DNA from: Clostridiaceae bacterium
GTDB taxonomy: Bacteria > Bacillota > Clostridia > Saccharofermentanales > DTU023
Direction: 5' to 3'
Assembly: GCA_012838795.1 (NCBI GenBank)
Contig: DUOO01000040.1
Span: 1 to 42,220, forward strand
Length of the DNA: 42,220 nt
Positions within the stretch are counted from its first letter, which is position 1. Every line of letters starts with the position of its first letter. This document shows, piece after piece, positions 1 to 8,931 of this stretch. The notes below the pieces were generated by a model that was not told the DNA's origin, did no database searches, and worked only from the letters and a program-made list of their open reading frames with translations. A program made the position numbers and the translations under genes.

Positions 1-21
1 AGTGACCGGCTTGCACTTTAA

Positions 22-97
22 GCCTGGTTAGCTCAGTCGGTAGAGCAGGGGACTGAAAATCCCCGTGTCGTTGGTTCGATTCCGACACCAGGCACCA
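22..97 (+). tRNA. tRNA-Phe (anticodon GAA)
   Basis: The 76-nt cloverleaf can be folded by eye. The acceptor stem is GCCTGGT with ACCAGGC, the D arm is GCTC...GAGC, the anticodon stem is GGGGA/TCCCC around a loop reading CTGAAAA (anticodon GAA), and the T arm is GTGTC/GACAC-like with TTCGATT. The CCA tail is encoded. It lies 5 nt upstream of a second tRNA, so the two are probably co-transcribed. Confidence 0.97.
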
Positions 98-102
98 TAT
101 GT

Positions 103-178
103 GGGAGTTTAGCTCAGCTGGGAGAGCATCTGCCTTACAAGCAGGGGGTCACAGGTTCAAGTCCTGTAACTCCCACCA
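103..178 (+). tRNA. tRNA-Val (anticodon TAC)
   Basis: This is a 76-nt cloverleaf with acceptor stem GGGAGTT/AACTCCC, anticodon stem CTGCC/GCAGG around TTACAAG (anticodon TAC), T arm ACAGG/CCTGT with TTCAAGT, and an encoded CCA end. It is the second gene of a Phe-Val tRNA pair. I saw no integrase and no copy of its 3' end elsewhere in the window, so there is no direct evidence that it served as an integration site for the locus downstream. Confidence 0.97.
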
Positions 179-312
179 ACATGAAAAGCACTGGGATCAA
201 ATAGTTTCAGTGTTTTTTTGTGCCGACAAGGTACCGGAAAATGTCATTTTGTTGCATTTGTTAGAAATTCACGCAAATATCTTTGTTAATATGTTAAAAT
301 AACAAACAGATG

Positions 313-341
313 TTGATTATTAGTAATAGTCTCATTATTGT
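313..341 (+). promoter_or_regulatory. candidate promoter of the VWA/tubulin-like operon
   Basis: TTGATT (313-318), a 17-bp spacer and TATTGT (336-341) lie just ahead of the ribosome binding site at 359-368. The boxes are imperfect and the leader would be only about ten nucleotides. A TTGCAT further upstream (252-257) is an alternative -35. The rest of 179-371 is AT-rich with nothing else recognisable. Confidence 0.3.
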
Positions 342-371
342 CAGCAATTATTGTATAGAAGGAGGGAGTAT

Positions 372-2981
372 GTGAAGAGGGTGTTTTTAGCGTTACTTGC
401 TATTCTCTTGATATCCTCGGTGCTGATTAGCGTGCCTGTTTCTGCAGAATCGCTTTATATTCGCAAAATAGTTTCGGTTGTTTATGATGATTCCGGAAGT
501 ATGAAAGGTAAGAAATGGGCATATGCGAACTATGCAATGCAAGCTTTTTGCGGGATGCTCAACAGTGATGATCAGCTATTCATTACGTACATGAGTCATT
601 CGAAACAAAGAGAAAATTATAATCCTGAAACAATTGATTTATCAGCCGAGGGAATTCAGGGTTCAATTGATTCAATCAGTAAACATTCTGACAGTGATTC
701 CACCCCCTATACTGCTGTGGAAACAGCATATAACAAACTGAAGAGCGTTAATGATTCCAATCATAATACACAGTACTGGTTAGTTGTAATTACTGATGGT
801 GAATTTGATGAATGCGTTTCTATGAATGATGCAGATCAGAAACAATTTTTGAACGAGAACTTTAAAGATTATTCAGAAAGTGTCATGTCAAACGGGACTA
901 ATCCTCAGGTCATTTTTCTGGGTATCGGAGGGATTGTTTCTCCTGACGAAAACCAAAGTAAAGGTATTTATACTTATTCAGCATCTGATGCAGACGATAT
1001 TACAGATGCAATGGCAAAAATGGCAGACAGAATATCCGGCAGAACTCGTTTGCGTAATGATGATGTAAAAAAGATCGATGATAATACGATGCAGGTTTCC
1101 TCGTCTATCCCGCTGCTGAATATTGTGGTTTTTGCACAAGGGTCTGATGCGAAAATCACGCAAGCTGTTTATAGCAATGAATCCGATATACCGATAAGTC
1201 GCGAGGTTTCACTGAGCTACCCGGATTATTCTGATATGGTAGGAGGTGCCTTTTTGCTGGGTGATTCACAAAGTGTCATCGGCTCCGGTACATATGACAT
1301 AACGTTCGACCAAAAAATCGATTTAGACGATGTGGTTATTTTATTCGAACCGGCATTAGAAATGCGGATGACCATTACTGTGAATGAAAAATTGATTTCC
1401 GACTACAGTGAACTTGACGGTGTGATGGAAGGTGATAAAGTATCTGTTTCGTGTAAGATATTTGAAATGGGCACGGATATGGAAATTGACCCTTCCTTGA
1501 TGCCGCCGGGCACAAAATTTGAAGTGTACGTTTATGAGGATGGGCAAGAAGCAGAACGAAGTTCTGAGAAGGAAATGCAGCTGTCCGATTATGTGTTGAA
1601 AAATATCTATACGGAGATACTGGGATCTGTAACCATTGAAGGTTTTAATCCCATTAAGTACTCGGCGAAGTTTACTCCGGCCAAGTACGTCCCTAAAATA
1701 TCTTATACTATTTCTACTTCGTTCAGCAGTGATGTGAAGAGCATTAAGTTTGACAATATTGCTGACAACGAAGATCTTTCGCTCTGCTTTACGGTGTATG
1801 CTGACGGAGTTCTGATTACAGATCCCGATACAGTTAAAAGATTGAATCCTGTGATTAGTGTTTCGCCACAAGGGAATGACGGTTTATTAACATATTCGGA
1901 TGACGGACAAATCATCTTCACACCAAATACAGCTGCCATGCTGACTTCTGATGAAGGCAGTTTTGATGTTGAGGTTAAGTGTACAATTGATGACGGTACT
2001 GCTTCCTCTGAAGTATATACTGTTTTGCTGGCAACATACCAGGTGATCCCGATGGATACCGATCAGGTAATCAAAAAAACGGAATTTTTTGATAACCAAG
2101 TGTCTGCGTCCTTTTACATTACAAAAGACGGGATTAAACTTGATAAAGAAACTGTTGAAAAACATATTTCTGTATTATTAAATGAAGAGTATGCTGACCT
2201 AAAATCTAATATAGCGGTTTCTGCTGACGGTACTATTACAATTACTCCGTACAGTGAAGAAGAACACGTTTTGAATTTCTGGAATTGGTGGACTAATTGG
2301 GCGTATTATTTCGGTCTTGAGGGTGAAGATATTACGGTTACATTGAATCATGCATTTGGTTCGGCAGACAGCACGATCAATGTGGTTGCTGCTGATACAA
2401 AGTATTTGATCCTTAATGTTTATTTGCCTTTGCTGATCGAAATCTTGATTTTAGCAGCAATCATCGCATATATCGTTCGTTATATTACAAAGGCACGGTT
2501 TGTTTCCAACGCAGTGCTCTATGTAGGATCTATTGCTCGAAATAGAGGAATTCAAGGTGACCACAGACTCGAACTAATTGAAGTACATCTCAAGCAGTTC
2601 AATAAATTTAAGAATTTGTGGAATCCTTTCAAAGAACTCACCGTTTCAGCGAACGGTGTTAGTATAACAGCTGCGAAAGGAAACCGAATTCTCTGTAATG
2701 AGCCGTTCCCGTGGTATTCCGATGCAATCAGACCAAGGGCCAGAACTATCCGAATAGATTCCCCGAAGGATGTTGTGAATTATTGTCAAGAACATGACGA
2801 ACTTGTCATTCACGAGATCAGGCCGGCTCGTGTTATGGATGAACAGAATAGAATAATTTCACAGGATGATTCGGTTTATTATTTTGCGAGAGCTGATATA
2901 ACATATAAAAAAGTCGGAACAAAACAAACTGAAGTAATTGATAGCGCGGTTGCTTTCTGTTACTCAACGATACAAAATTAA
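372..2981 (+). CDS. membrane-anchored extracellular von Willebrand factor A (VWA) protein
   Basis: The 869-residue protein is read from GTG 372, which sits 7 nt after AGGAGG (359-364). A longer reading frame from TTG 351 would run through that ribosome binding site and spoil the signal peptide. Residues 1-25 are a clear signal peptide ending VSA before ES. A VWA domain starts at once: the metal-ion-dependent adhesion site is DDSGSM (D39, S41, S43), with a later ITDGE (D142). Long beta-rich regions follow, then one strong transmembrane helix at about 680-706 and a basic cytoplasmic tail of about 160 residues. The predicted topology is VWA outside and tail inside. VWA domains bind protein ligands through the metal. 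The inference is that this is the external sensor or adhesive arm of the complex encoded by the next genes, with the tail touching the tubulin-like protein. It is the first gene of the operon; the next starts 17 nt downstream. Confidence 0.88.
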   Translation: MKRVFLALLAILLISSVLISVPVSAESLYIRKIVSVVYDDSGSMKGKKWAYANYAMQAFCGMLNSDDQLFITYMSHSKQRENYNPETIDLSAEGIQGSIDSISKHSDSDSTPYTAVETAYNKLKSVNDSNHNTQYWLVVITDGEFDECVSMNDADQKQFLNENFKDYSESVMSNGTNPQVIFLGIGGIVSPDENQSKGIYTYSASDADDITDAMAKMADRISGRTRLRNDDVKKIDDNTMQVSSSIPLLNIVVFAQGSDAKITQAVYSNESDIPISREVSLSYPDYSDMVGGAFLLGDSQSVIGSGTYDITFDQKIDLDDVVILFEPALEMRMTITVNEKLISDYSELDGVMEGDKVSVSCKIFEMGTDMEIDPSLMPPGTKFEVYVYEDGQEAERSSEKEMQLSDYVLKNIYTEILGSVTIEGFNPIKYSAKFTPAKYVPKISYTISTSFSSDVKSIKFDNIADNEDLSLCFTVYADGVLITDPDTVKRLNPVISVSPQGNDGLLTYSDDGQIIFTPNTAAMLTSDEGSFDVEVKCTIDDGTASSEVYTVLLATYQVIPMDTDQVIKKTEFFDNQVSASFYITKDGIKLDKETVEKHISVLLNEEYADLKSNIAVSADGTITITPYSEEEHVLNFWNWWTNWAYYFGLEGEDITVTLNHAFGSADSTINVVAADTKYLILNVYLPLLIEILILAAIIAYIVRYITKARFVSNAVLYVGSIARNRGIQGDHRLELIEVHLKQFNKFKNLWNPFKELTVSANGVSITAAKGNRILCNEPFPWYSDAIRPRARTIRIDSPKDVVNYCQEHDELVIHEIRPARVMDEQNRIISQDDSVYYFARADITYKKVGTKQTEVIDSAVAFCYSTIQN

Positions 2982-2998
2982 TTTCGGAGGAGAATATT

Positions 2999-5900
2999 AT
3001 GGCACAAACTTTATTGTTAGGATTGGGCGGAACAGGTAGCCGTATTGTCAATTATGTTGCTGCGGATCTGAAAAAGAAGGGAATCAGTATTAATGACGGC
3101 AAAATCTGTTGCGCTGTTCTTGATACAAATGAAAACGATCGCAAAAGGATCAAAGATATGGGTGTCGGAATCCCGGTAATTCCAACCAGTAAGGATAGAA
3201 TTATTGAAGATTATCTGAGAATGTATTCTAATAAAGGTGTTAGCGCCTGGATGCCCGAATCACCTGCTTTGCTGAAAGAAAGCATGATGGATGGTGCGGC
3301 TCAGATGAGAGTCAAGTCCAGACTCGCTTTTATGGATACTATAGAGGATAGAACTATTTATCAACTCGAGACCCAGATTAACAAGCTGTTTGATAAGAGA
3401 ACTGATGCTAAAATAAGAGTAATGGTTGTTTCTTCTCTTGCCGGCGGTACCGGTTCAGGTATGTTTATTCAAACGGCATTGTGGCTTAGACAATATTTTT
3501 CTAAGAGAAAATGCAGTGTAACACTCAGAGGAATTTTCATCCTCCCGGATGTTTTTATTAATACTATTGAAGATATTCGTACCGATGATACTGAAATTCA
3601 GAGCATGTATGCCAATGCTTATGGAGCAATTCGCGAGCTGAATGCAATCACTAAGATTAAGACAAAAGGAATGGTACCGCTTCTTCCTGTTAAGATTGAC
3701 AATCTTTTCGATAGTGAAAACGGTCAGCCGGATGGTCAGCCTGTTTACGATTACGCTTTCTTTATTGACGATATATCGGAGAGAGGTTCCGTCCTGTCTC
3801 AAATTGATCATTATGAGCAAGTCGTTGCTCGCCTCGTGTATATGCAACTTTATGCACCTATGCACGATGACTTGTACTCTGAAGAAGATAATTTATTTAA
3901 GCGTTTCCAGAAAAGCAGGGAACCAGTTTTCGGATCATGCGGAACTGCTAAAGCTGTTTATCCCACCAATGATGTGCTGCGTTATTGCGCATTAAGAGCT
4001 GCTCAAGATTCACTTTCTACCGGATGGAGAAGAATCGATGACGAAATAGATGCTAAGCAGCGCAAGGAAGATGAAAGGGAAAAGAGCGGTGTTATTTTGT
4101 CACAGCGTATTAATCCTCGACACGAATATATTCGCTTGTTTGATGCTAAGTCTGAAAAAACCGGTGATCAGATAGGTAGAGACAGATTGTTTGTCAATAT
4201 TGCCAATGACATTAAGAATGAAGAACGTATTCCGGGCGAAGATGGTGCAGTTGAAATAAATTATACCGATAAAGTTGAAGATTTCATTGAAAAGCTTGAC
4301 GAAAATATTGCCTTCAAAGTTGATACCGCTGATCCCGGTAATTTGAGCAGCATTAGACTCAAAAAGACGTGGATTGATCAAACAACGGATACAAAAGATA
4401 CATTAATTTCACTCGTAGAGAAGAAGAACAAGGATGTGGGGAGATTCATTGATGACACGGATGCTTCTGTAGATGCTCTTGCTGAGGAGATTTTAGACAT
4501 AGTATGCCCGGCTGATATGGGTGATATCAATCAAGAAAATTCAGCATCCGTTTTTGGGTTCCTCACAAAAAAAGATAATAATAACGAAACCTATTTTGTA
4601 CATCCGATTGCTGTAAGATACTTACTGTACAAACTTTTATCCAGACTTGAGGAAATCAAGGGTACTATTATTGTTGATACGGCACGTCAGTGTGCAGAAA
4701 AGGGCTATGGTGACGGAAAGCCGAAGATCAGTTTTGATAATCCGCGAACCCGTAAGGTTGAAGATGATGCCATTAATTATCTTAAGAGTAAAAAAGTTTT
4801 ACAGAACGAAGAAAAGTTTATCAAATACTTCAAAGATTTGTATGCACAGCACAACGACGGACAATTTGAATTATGCAGAGTATATGCGATTAAATCCTTG
4901 AAACTCAGACTTGCTATTATTCTTTCACAGAGACTTGAAAAGCTCATAAAAGTTATTGAAAGTTTCTTCAGGAACCTTGTGAAGGTATCAAATTCTTTAG
5001 CTGATGCTGTTTCTGAGAATATCCGAAAGAATAATCAGACAAATCAGAAAATTATTTATGTTTGTGCTTCCGGAGAAGAAAAGGAAGCCTTGTACCAATC
5101 TCTTCGATTCAATATTGATAATAGCGATGCTAACGTAAACAGAATTTTAGTACGTTCCTTGTATGGACAGTTCTGTTCAAAAGAAAATCCTGAAGCTGAA
5201 AACAACGAGAAGTATAAAGGGAAGAGTGTTGAAAATACGTTCTTCAAAGAAGTAATTTCTACATATAACAAGCTTATATTTGCGAATAATAAAGATGATA
5301 TTGATCTCGATATCTATTCTGCTATTTGCAAGAGTGCAGATATTGAATACGAAAAGAAACAGGCAGATGAGACGGATAACTTCTCCGATCGTCTTGATAT
5401 TGATCTTGAAACAGGTGAGGCTTTTGTTGATGATACAAAACATCAACGTCATGTTGGAGCAATGAAGGAGATGGCCGATAGATTGTTTGCTCTCGGTGCA
5501 CCTTTCTTAATCAGTGATGAGGAACAGCCTGAGGATCATAACGAGCATCTTATGGATATGGGTGAATATGATGATGAATTTGACTTCACGCCGATCAAGA
5601 CACGTAAGACTTTCTGGGGCTTTAATCCTGTTATTACGGAGAAATGTCCCGAATTGGCGATGATTCTCGGTGTAAACGTTATGACACAGCAGAATCAAGC
5701 CTATGCTAAGAATGAGTTGGATTGTTATCGTGCTGTTTATGGAATCCAAGCCGGCTATGTGGAAAAGTTCAATGAACTCAAGAACGGTGATTATTACAAA
5801 AATTATCGTCAAGTTGTTCGCGAGATGGTTGCCGGTGTTGCTGCAGGACGTCCTGAGGAGCTGGTCCACACACCTCATTTGGATAAAACATGGCACCTGT

Positions 5901-6577
5901 TCCTGCCTTATATCACTCCTGAAAAACAATTAATGGAAGATGGTAAATTCTTTCGTTTATTCTGGTTGGCACTTGCCTACGGTATGATCTCATTGGGAAG
6001 TGACGGAAAATATCAGGTTGCAAGAATGAGAAAAACTGCTACCGGACAGTATCAAAGGAACGAACCTGTATTGTACAAAGGTGAAAAAGTTGGCAAAGCA
6101 AATATTCTTGAGTTATTAGCCGCCTTAAAACTCGATGGTTTATTTAAAATTGAAGCAGCAGGTCTTGAAAACAGATTTGCCGAAGAGTGTGAAAAGCATG
6201 AGAGCTATGAGAGCACAGAGTTCTTGCGCGGAAGAGTATTTGAAGAAAGCACGGGCAAGGCTGACAGCGAAATAATAGAGAAAACGCTTGGCGGTTTGGC
6301 TTCTAAGCAAGATAATAATGCGGTTACAATTATTGCCAGATACCATAACACTCCGAGACACGATGATGATGTAACAGCAATGTTGATTCAGTCTCTTGAG
6401 AAGCTTTGTTGTGATCTTATTGCCAATAATTATGAACTTAGCGAACAAACTAAAATCAAGAATAAGGGATATGAACTTTGCAAGCATATTTACGAAGCGT
6501 CTGACATTCGAAACAAAGATATTGAGTTGATCCATCATTGGAAAGAAGCATGGTCAAGAAATAACTCTGATGATTAA
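2999..6577 (+). CDS. large tubulin/FtsZ-superfamily protein (Tubulin_2-like)
   Basis: The 1192-residue protein starts at ATG 2999 behind GGAGGAG. The N-terminus has a nucleotide-binding turn, LLGLGGTGSRIVNY, like the first glycine loop of FtsZ. At 148-154 is AGGTGSG, the tubulin signature loop that contacts GTP phosphates, in VVSSLAGGTGSGMF. This pair of motifs matches the 'tubulin like' family (Pfam Tubulin_2) and the FtsZ-like groups described from comparative genomics, in which VWA genes are neighbours. FtsZ is about 380 residues long. Here the GTPase-like part is followed by roughly 700 largely helical, charged residues with no transmembrane segment and no domain I recognise. It is probably a cytoplasmic GTP-dependent polymer-former or scaffold. 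Polymerisation and GTP hydrolysis are inferred; the motifs are seen. Confidence 0.85.
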   Translation: MAQTLLLGLGGTGSRIVNYVAADLKKKGISINDGKICCAVLDTNENDRKRIKDMGVGIPVIPTSKDRIIEDYLRMYSNKGVSAWMPESPALLKESMMDGAAQMRVKSRLAFMDTIEDRTIYQLETQINKLFDKRTDAKIRVMVVSSLAGGTGSGMFIQTALWLRQYFSKRKCSVTLRGIFILPDVFINTIEDIRTDDTEIQSMYANAYGAIRELNAITKIKTKGMVPLLPVKIDNLFDSENGQPDGQPVYDYAFFIDDISERGSVLSQIDHYEQVVARLVYMQLYAPMHDDLYSEEDNLFKRFQKSREPVFGSCGTAKAVYPTNDVLRYCALRAAQDSLSTGWRRIDDEIDAKQRKEDEREKSGVILSQRINPRHEYIRLFDAKSEKTGDQIGRDRLFVNIANDIKNEERIPGEDGAVEINYTDKVEDFIEKLDENIAFKVDTADPGNLSSIRLKKTWIDQTTDTKDTLISLVEKKNKDVGRFIDDTDASVDALAEEILDIVCPADMGDINQENSASVFGFLTKKDNNNETYFVHPIAVRYLLYKLLSRLEEIKGTIIVDTARQCAEKGYGDGKPKISFDNPRTRKVEDDAINYLKSKKVLQNEEKFIKYFKDLYAQHNDGQFELCRVYAIKSLKLRLAIILSQRLEKLIKVIESFFRNLVKVSNSLADAVSENIRKNNQTNQKIIYVCASGEEKEALYQSLRFNIDNSDANVNRILVRSLYGQFCSKENPEAENNEKYKGKSVENTFFKEVISTYNKLIFANNKDDIDLDIYSAICKSADIEYEKKQADETDNFSDRLDIDLETGEAFVDDTKHQRHVGAMKEMADRLFALGAPFLISDEEQPEDHNEHLMDMGEYDDEFDFTPIKTRKTFWGFNPVITEKCPELAMILGVNVMTQQNQAYAKNELDCYRAVYGIQAGYVEKFNELKNGDYYKNYRQVVREMVAGVAAGRPEELVHTPHLDKTWHLFLPYITPEKQLMEDGKFFRLFWLALAYGMISLGSDGKYQVARMRKTATGQYQRNEPVLYKGEKVGKANILELLAALKLDGLFKIEAAGLENRFAEECEKHESYESTEFLRGRVFEESTGKADSEIIEKTLGGLASKQDNNAVTIIARYHNTPRHDDDVTAMLIQSLEKLCCDLIANNYELSEQTKIKNKGYELCKHIYEASDIRNKDIELIHHWKEAWSRNNSDD

Positions 6578-6591
6578 TCTATGGCTTCATG

Positions 6592-6621
6592 GTATAGGAA
6601 GACGCTAATGTCTTCCTATAC
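6592..6621 (+). terminator. perfect 12-bp hairpin within the operon (attenuator or processing site)
   Basis: GTATAGGAAGAC (6592-6603) and GTCTTCCTATAC (6610-6621) pair perfectly around a 6-nt loop, GCTAAT. The hairpin is followed by GTATTTTAC, a weak U-tract, and then the ribosome binding site of the next gene. It sits exactly between the tubulin-like gene and the membrane genes, so partial termination or transcript stabilisation there could set their relative expression. Confidence 0.6.
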
Positions 6622-6642
6622 GTATTTTACAGAGGATTATTT

Positions 6643-8913
6643 ATGCATACCTTTTTTATCAATACAACCGGGAAAGAGTTGAAAAAATACTCGGATATTC
6701 TCGAAGTACAGCATGAAACAAGACGACTGGTATCCCTTGAGTGCCCTCTTGCGGAATGGAATGACGCAAAAAAGGGTTACAAGGCCTGTGTGCGCAGAAT
6801 GGGCGAGTTGATTGATAGTTATAAGGACATCAACAATGATTTTAATCTTATACTGTACATAGATTTGCTCGCATATGAAGAGTATACATCTATTCCCATG
6901 AACAAGCATCTGGAGAGGCATGCTTGTCTGAAGGCATTACGTTCAATACTGAAACACTATATAAAAGCTACTATCGTTGATGAAATGAATAACTGGGGTC
7001 GAGTTCCTCGGGAGATTTTACTGATTTTTGAAGAAAATCAACAACCGATGGATGAGGACGAAACAACAGATGAAGGTAAGGATCGTATTCGAAAGTATGC
7101 ACGTATCTTCTTAGGAATTCCTGCTGATTTTGAAATTGATGAAATCCTGAATAAATACATCGATGTAAACGCTGAGACGAGTATTTCTCCGGAGCAGTTT
7201 ATCGAAGAAGCAGAGGCTTGCAGAACCTCTTCTATAGGGAGAAATATCTTGGATAAATATAAAGACCAGATTGACCTGTTTTTAGAAGAAATACAGAATC
7301 GTGATACTTTTGAAATACCGCTTAAACTATTATTGGACAGGATAATTGATAGTTCCTCTGAAGATGATAAAACGATCGCTTCTGTTTCCTTCGTAACAAA
7401 TAGACGTGCAGGAATAGCTAACAAACAGGAAAATACGCGTCGTATTCTGAGACTGTGCTTTTATGTCTTGGAATGTATTAATGCTGAAACAGTTTTTGAA
7501 AATACACCATTAAATGATTACGATCCTCCAACCGTAAAAGACTTTCCGGATCTTGATTGGGAAAAGGCAGCAACTGGATTGATCGCTAAAGGTTCAATAT
7601 TTCAAAAAAAATATCATGAGACTGATCGGCTTTCTGATAGTTATTCTGAGCTGAAGCTTGCTCCCACTTTGTACTCTTTTGATAATCAGCGTTTTGCGCT
7701 TGATGAGCATGGACAAAAAAGAAAGATATTCAGTATTGTCGATGCAGGAGAATCAAAAGATGAAGTTCAGGAAGCAAAAGACATCGATGAAGGAATTGTC
7801 AGATCAAATGTAAAAAAAGCTGTTGAAATAAATGAAGAACATGCTCGCAACTTGTTTAACGATAAATATCCTGCTTTTAATTATAAAGGTGATGATTTCG
7901 ATGACAGCCTGTTAAGTTCTAAGGCAACTGCTGAGCAGTATATAGAAGAAGCGCAAAAACTGCGGCAACATCACTTGGATTATTTGAAACGCTTGAAAGT
8001 CCATGTGTCGGAAAGATTATCCAATTATGCCGGACGCTCGGCTGAAAACAAGCCTGCTTTGCTGCGCAAAAGAAAAGTTAGTGTAGGGGAAGAGGATTTT
8101 GAAGATACGGAAAGAGATTACAGATATGCCGAGTCGACAAAAAAGGAAGAAACAAAACCTCTGGAAACTGTTGAGGAGATTTCGAGAATGGCGTATACAT
8201 CTACTCTTGTAAATTATATGGAGTTTTGTTCGGGGAGATCTGTAGCAGTCACAGATATCGAGGAACAGTGTAATTGGTTTATTACCAGAGTGCATCAAAT
8301 CAAGGAAAGCTTGAGAAAGATCAAACTGGTGGCTATCGGCTTGTTGATCGCAATAATCATTTTGTATGTTCCGTTCGTAGTCATACAGTGGGAATCCATA
8401 ACCAAGAATGTGATAACACTTAACGTTGCATTAGTATCTATAGCTATTCCGCTCATCTTGCTCTATATCATATTTTTGATTGTTTCTCTGATTCAACGCA
8501 AGAAGTACCGTAAGGTGTGGAAAGAATTCAAAGAAAAGTCAGATATGACTTTAAAGGAAAATGCAGTAGCTGCTGAAAAGTATGATCATTTTCTGTCTGT
8601 TTATGTTCCGGGATTAAGATGGGTATATGAATATAAGCTTGATGTGGAATTTTATGCAGATTGTTGTAAGATGGCCAGAGCCAAAATTGAACATCATCTG
8701 CAAAAACTTCGTGACAGAGTCATTACTGTAGGCAATATTATTGAAGATTTGGAGGCCGACGCCTCTGAACGTGAACAGGGACAAATTACAGCAAGAGCAA
8801 GGAATAATATAAATGATGAAATTGATTATAACGTATCGTTCTGTACCGGAGAGAATAACAGAGCGTTTTATTCAATAATTGATACACATTTTTTGGAATC
8901 AGTACATAGATAA
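6643..8913 (+). CDS. membrane protein of the VWA/tubulin-like locus, function unknown
   Basis: The 756-residue protein starts at ATG 6643 after AGAGGA. I do not recognise a named domain. Residues 1 to about 550 are hydrophilic, acidic and mostly helical, with runs suggestive of coiled coil around 380-510. Two strong transmembrane helices follow at about 562-583 and 592-617, separated by a short loop. About 135 further hydrophilic residues have a helical, coiled-coil look. This gives a helical hairpin in the membrane with both large ends on the same, probably cytoplasmic, side. It lies downstream of the operon hairpin and 18 nt before the next gene. Its likely role, from position and topology only, is a membrane receptor or anchor for the tubulin-like protein. 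Confidence 0.8.
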   Translation: MHTFFINTTGKELKKYSDILEVQHETRRLVSLECPLAEWNDAKKGYKACVRRMGELIDSYKDINNDFNLILYIDLLAYEEYTSIPMNKHLERHACLKALRSILKHYIKATIVDEMNNWGRVPREILLIFEENQQPMDEDETTDEGKDRIRKYARIFLGIPADFEIDEILNKYIDVNAETSISPEQFIEEAEACRTSSIGRNILDKYKDQIDLFLEEIQNRDTFEIPLKLLLDRIIDSSSEDDKTIASVSFVTNRRAGIANKQENTRRILRLCFYVLECINAETVFENTPLNDYDPPTVKDFPDLDWEKAATGLIAKGSIFQKKYHETDRLSDSYSELKLAPTLYSFDNQRFALDEHGQKRKIFSIVDAGESKDEVQEAKDIDEGIVRSNVKKAVEINEEHARNLFNDKYPAFNYKGDDFDDSLLSSKATAEQYIEEAQKLRQHHLDYLKRLKVHVSERLSNYAGRSAENKPALLRKRKVSVGEEDFEDTERDYRYAESTKKEETKPLETVEEISRMAYTSTLVNYMEFCSGRSVAVTDIEEQCNWFITRVHQIKESLRKIKLVAIGLLIAIIILYVPFVVIQWESITKNVITLNVALVSIAIPLILLYIIFLIVSLIQRKKYRKVWKEFKEKSDMTLKENAVAAEKYDHFLSVYVPGLRWVYEYKLDVEFYADCCKMARAKIEHHLQKLRDRVITVGNIIEDLEADASEREQGQITARARNNINDEIDYNVSFCTGENNRAFYSIIDTHFLESVHR

Positions 8914-8931
8914 AAGGAGACAAGTATTCAA

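Noticed and set aside
99-302. A 67-residue open frame on the plus strand
   Set aside because: It runs through the tRNA-Val gene, has no ribosome binding site and no recognisable protein features.
1356-1871. A 171-residue frame antisense to the VWA gene
   Set aside because: It is a shadow of the sense gene, with no start signal and composition expected of an opposite-strand frame.
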